Origin: Acidovorax sp. CCYZU-2555
GTDB taxonomy: Bacteria > Pseudomonadota > Gammaproteobacteria > Burkholderiales > Burkholderiaceae_C
Assembly: GCF_018413525.1 (NCBI RefSeq)
Contig: NZ_JAHCDD010000051.1
Span: forward strand, 1-42,592
DNA length: 42,592 nucleotides
Direction: 5' to 3'
In this document: positions 41,140 to 42,592 of the stretch, in pieces
How the letters are laid out: every line of letters starts with the position of its first letter
Position numbering within the stretch: the first letter of the stretch is position 1
The notes under the pieces: generated by a model
Seen by the model: only the letters and a program-made list of their open reading frames with translations
Databases searched by the model: none
Told to the model about the DNA's origin: nothing
Made by a program: the position numbers and the translations under genes

Positions 41140-42592
41140 ATGAGCCAACCCACTTTTTCCGTTGCCGAAATCAGGAAGTCGTTTCTGGACTTCTTTGCCT
41201 CCAAGGGCCACACCATCGTGCCTTCGAGCTCGCTGGTGCCGGGCAACGACCCGACGCTGATGTTCACCAATTCGGGCATGGTGCAGTTCAAGGACGTGTT
41301 CCTCGGCACGGACAAGCGCCCCTATACGCGCGCCACGTCGGTCCAGGCCTGCCTGCGCGCCGGCGGCAAGCACAATGACCTCGAGAACGTGGGCTACACG
41401 GCCCGCCACCACACGTTCTTCGAAATGCTGGGCAACTGGTCGTTCGGCGACTACTTCAAGCGCGAATCGCTCAAGTGGGCCTGGGAGTTGCTGACCGAAG
41501 TCTACAAGCTGCCCAAGGAACGCCTGCTGGCCACCGTGTACGAGGAAGACGACGAAGCCTACGACATCTGGACCAAGGAAATCGGCCTGCCGCCCGAGCG
41601 CGTGATCCGCATCGGCGACAACAAGGGCGGCCGCTACAAGTCCGACAACTTCTGGATGATGGCCGACACCGGCCCTTGCGGCCCCTGCTCGGAAATCTTC
41701 TACGACCACGGCGACCACATTCCCGGCGGCCCTCCGGGCAGCCCCGATGAAGACGGCGACCGTTTCATCGAAATCTGGAACAACGTGTTCATGCAGTTCG
41801 ACATGGACGAGCAGGGCCGCATCACCAAGCTGCCCGCGCCCTGCGTCGACACCGGCATGGGCCTGGAGCGCCTCGCTGCCATCCTGCAGCATGTGCACAG
41901 CAATTACGAGATCGACCTGTTCGCGGCGCTGATCAAGGCCGCCGGCCGTGAAACCCATATCGAAGACCTGAGCACGCCTTCGCTCAAGGTGATCGCCGAC
42001 CATATCCGCGCCACCTCGTTCCTGGTCAGCGACGGCGTGATCCCGTCGAACGAAGGCCGCGGCTATGTGCAGCGGCGCATCGTGCGCCGCGCCATCCGCC
42101 ACGGCTACAAGCTGGGTCAGAAGACGCCGTTCTTCCACAAGCTGGTCAAGGACCTCGTGGCCGTGATGGGCGATGCCTATCCCCAGCTGCGCGAACAGGA
42201 AGCGCGCATCACCGAAGTGCTCAAGGCCGAGGAAGAACGCTTCTTCGAGACCCTGGCCAACGGCATGGAAATCCTCGACAGCGCGCTCGCGGGCGACGTC
42301 AAGGTGCTGCCCGGCGACGTGGCGTTCAAGCTGCACGACACCTATGGCTTCCCGCTCGACCTGTCGAATGACGTGGCGCGCGAACGCGGCCTGAGCGTCG
42401 ATGAAGCCGGCTTCCGCGCGGCGATGGAAGAGCAGAAGAACAAGGCGCGTGCCGCCGGCAAGTTCAAGATGGACCGCGCGCTCGAATACGCGGGCGCGGC
42501 CAATGCCTTCACCGGCTACACCCAGCTCGCAACGCCGGCCAAGGTGCTGGCGCTGTATGCCGACGGCACCAGCGTGCAGTCGCTGGCCGCGG
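41140..42592 (+). CDS. alaS: Alanine-tRNA ligase, 5' part (cut by the window end)
   Basis: The first 484 residues of AlaRS; the gene runs off the right edge. Class II aminoacylation core: [15 protein letters not shown], the motif 2 region [19 protein letters not shown], and [11 protein letters not shown] (motif 3), followed by the tRNA-recognition helical part ([21 protein letters not shown]). The editing and C-Ala domains lie beyond the window. It charges tRNA-Ala in the cytoplasm. The ATG at 41140 gives the normal [19 protein letters not shown] start. Confidence 0.97.
   Translation, partial: MSQPTFSVAEIRKSFLDFFASKGHTIVPSSSLVPGNDPTLMFTNSGMVQFKDVFLGTDKRPYTRATSVQACLRAGGKHNDLENVGYTARHHTFFEMLGNWSFGDYFKRESLKWAWELLTEVYKLPKERLLATVYEEDDEAYDIWTKEIGLPPERVIRIGDNKGGRYKSDNFWMMADTGPCGPCSEIFYDHGDHIPGGPPGSPDEDGDRFIEIWNNVFMQFDMDEQGRITKLPAPCVDTGMGLERLAAILQHVHSNYEIDLFAALIKAAGRETHIEDLSTPSLKVIADHIRATSFLVSDGVIPSNEGRGYVQRRIVRRAIRHGYKLGQKTPFFHKLVKDLVAVMGDAYPQLREQEARITEVLKAEEERFFETLANGMEILDSALAGDVKVLPGDVAFKLHDTYGFPLDLSNDVARERGLSVDEAGFRAAMEEQKNKARAAGKFKMDRALEYAGAANAFTGYTQLATPAKVLALYADGTSVQSLAA

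Overview
The window is a 42.6 kb piece of a GC-rich betaproteobacterial chromosome, most likely Burkholderiales and probably Comamonadaceae (Comamonas/Delftia/Acidovorax type). The support is the family mix: orphan Bug/TctC-type receptors, HutC and LysR regulators, a bo3 quinol oxidase operon with SURF1 and a RegB/RegA pair beside ctaA-ctaB, pepA-holC, and a pentapeptide MXKDX protein. No species can be named from the sequence alone. No rRNA, tRNA, insertion sequence, prophage or CRISPR array was seen. Genes are tightly packed, with many ATGA-type overlaps.

Layout. (1) 1-140: a 9-bp tandem repeat runs into a dispersed intergenic repeat that recurs at about 32.35 kb. (2) 140-4884: a HutC-type repressor is divergent from a fumarase/aspartase-superfamily lyase, a Bug receptor and a fused class I fumarase; three TATGTTCGAACATA-like boxes lie between them. 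(3) 5036-7164: maf and rng. (4) 7198-13127: an AT-richer orphan lipoprotein, then a methionine-oxidation repair locus: secreted one-Cys MsrA, Met-rich MXKDX peptide, Tat-exported YedY-like molybdoenzyme, membrane cytochrome b, and a divergent two-component system. (5) 13154-15258: a likely Fur-controlled operon of a small helical protein, Mn-type superoxide dismutase and a ZIP metal transporter. (6) 15316-20245: LysR, acyl-CoA dehydrogenase (apparent N-terminal frameshift), a second Bug receptor and a class III CoA-transferase. (7) 20256-27807: methionine-type aminotransferase, cysB, cbiX, lptG, lptF, then divergent pepA, holC and a proline-rich protein. (8) 27853-30227: 2-hydroxyacid dehydrogenase, two small Cys-rich proteins, and an intergenic segment that folds into a structured RNA with an intrinsic terminator. 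(9) 30228-39315: heme O/A synthesis (ctaA-ctaB), facing regBA and the cyoABCD-SURF1 operon. (10) 39637-42592: an MFS transporter and the 5' part of alaS.

How the genes work together. The 8.2-13.1 kb block looks like an envelope anti-oxidant module in which a disposable methionine peptide absorbs reactive chlorine or oxygen and two different methionine sulfoxide reductases could restore it. It resembles the MrpX/YedY1 system described in Azospira, but has a two-component system beside it instead of SigF/NrsF, and an added secreted MsrA. The 30-39 kb block joins a redox-sensing kinase (quinone-site motif and redox Cys visible) to terminal oxidase genes and heme synthesis. The two Bug operons look like independent organic-acid uptake/catabolic units; the first is consistent with a substrate cleaved to fumarate.
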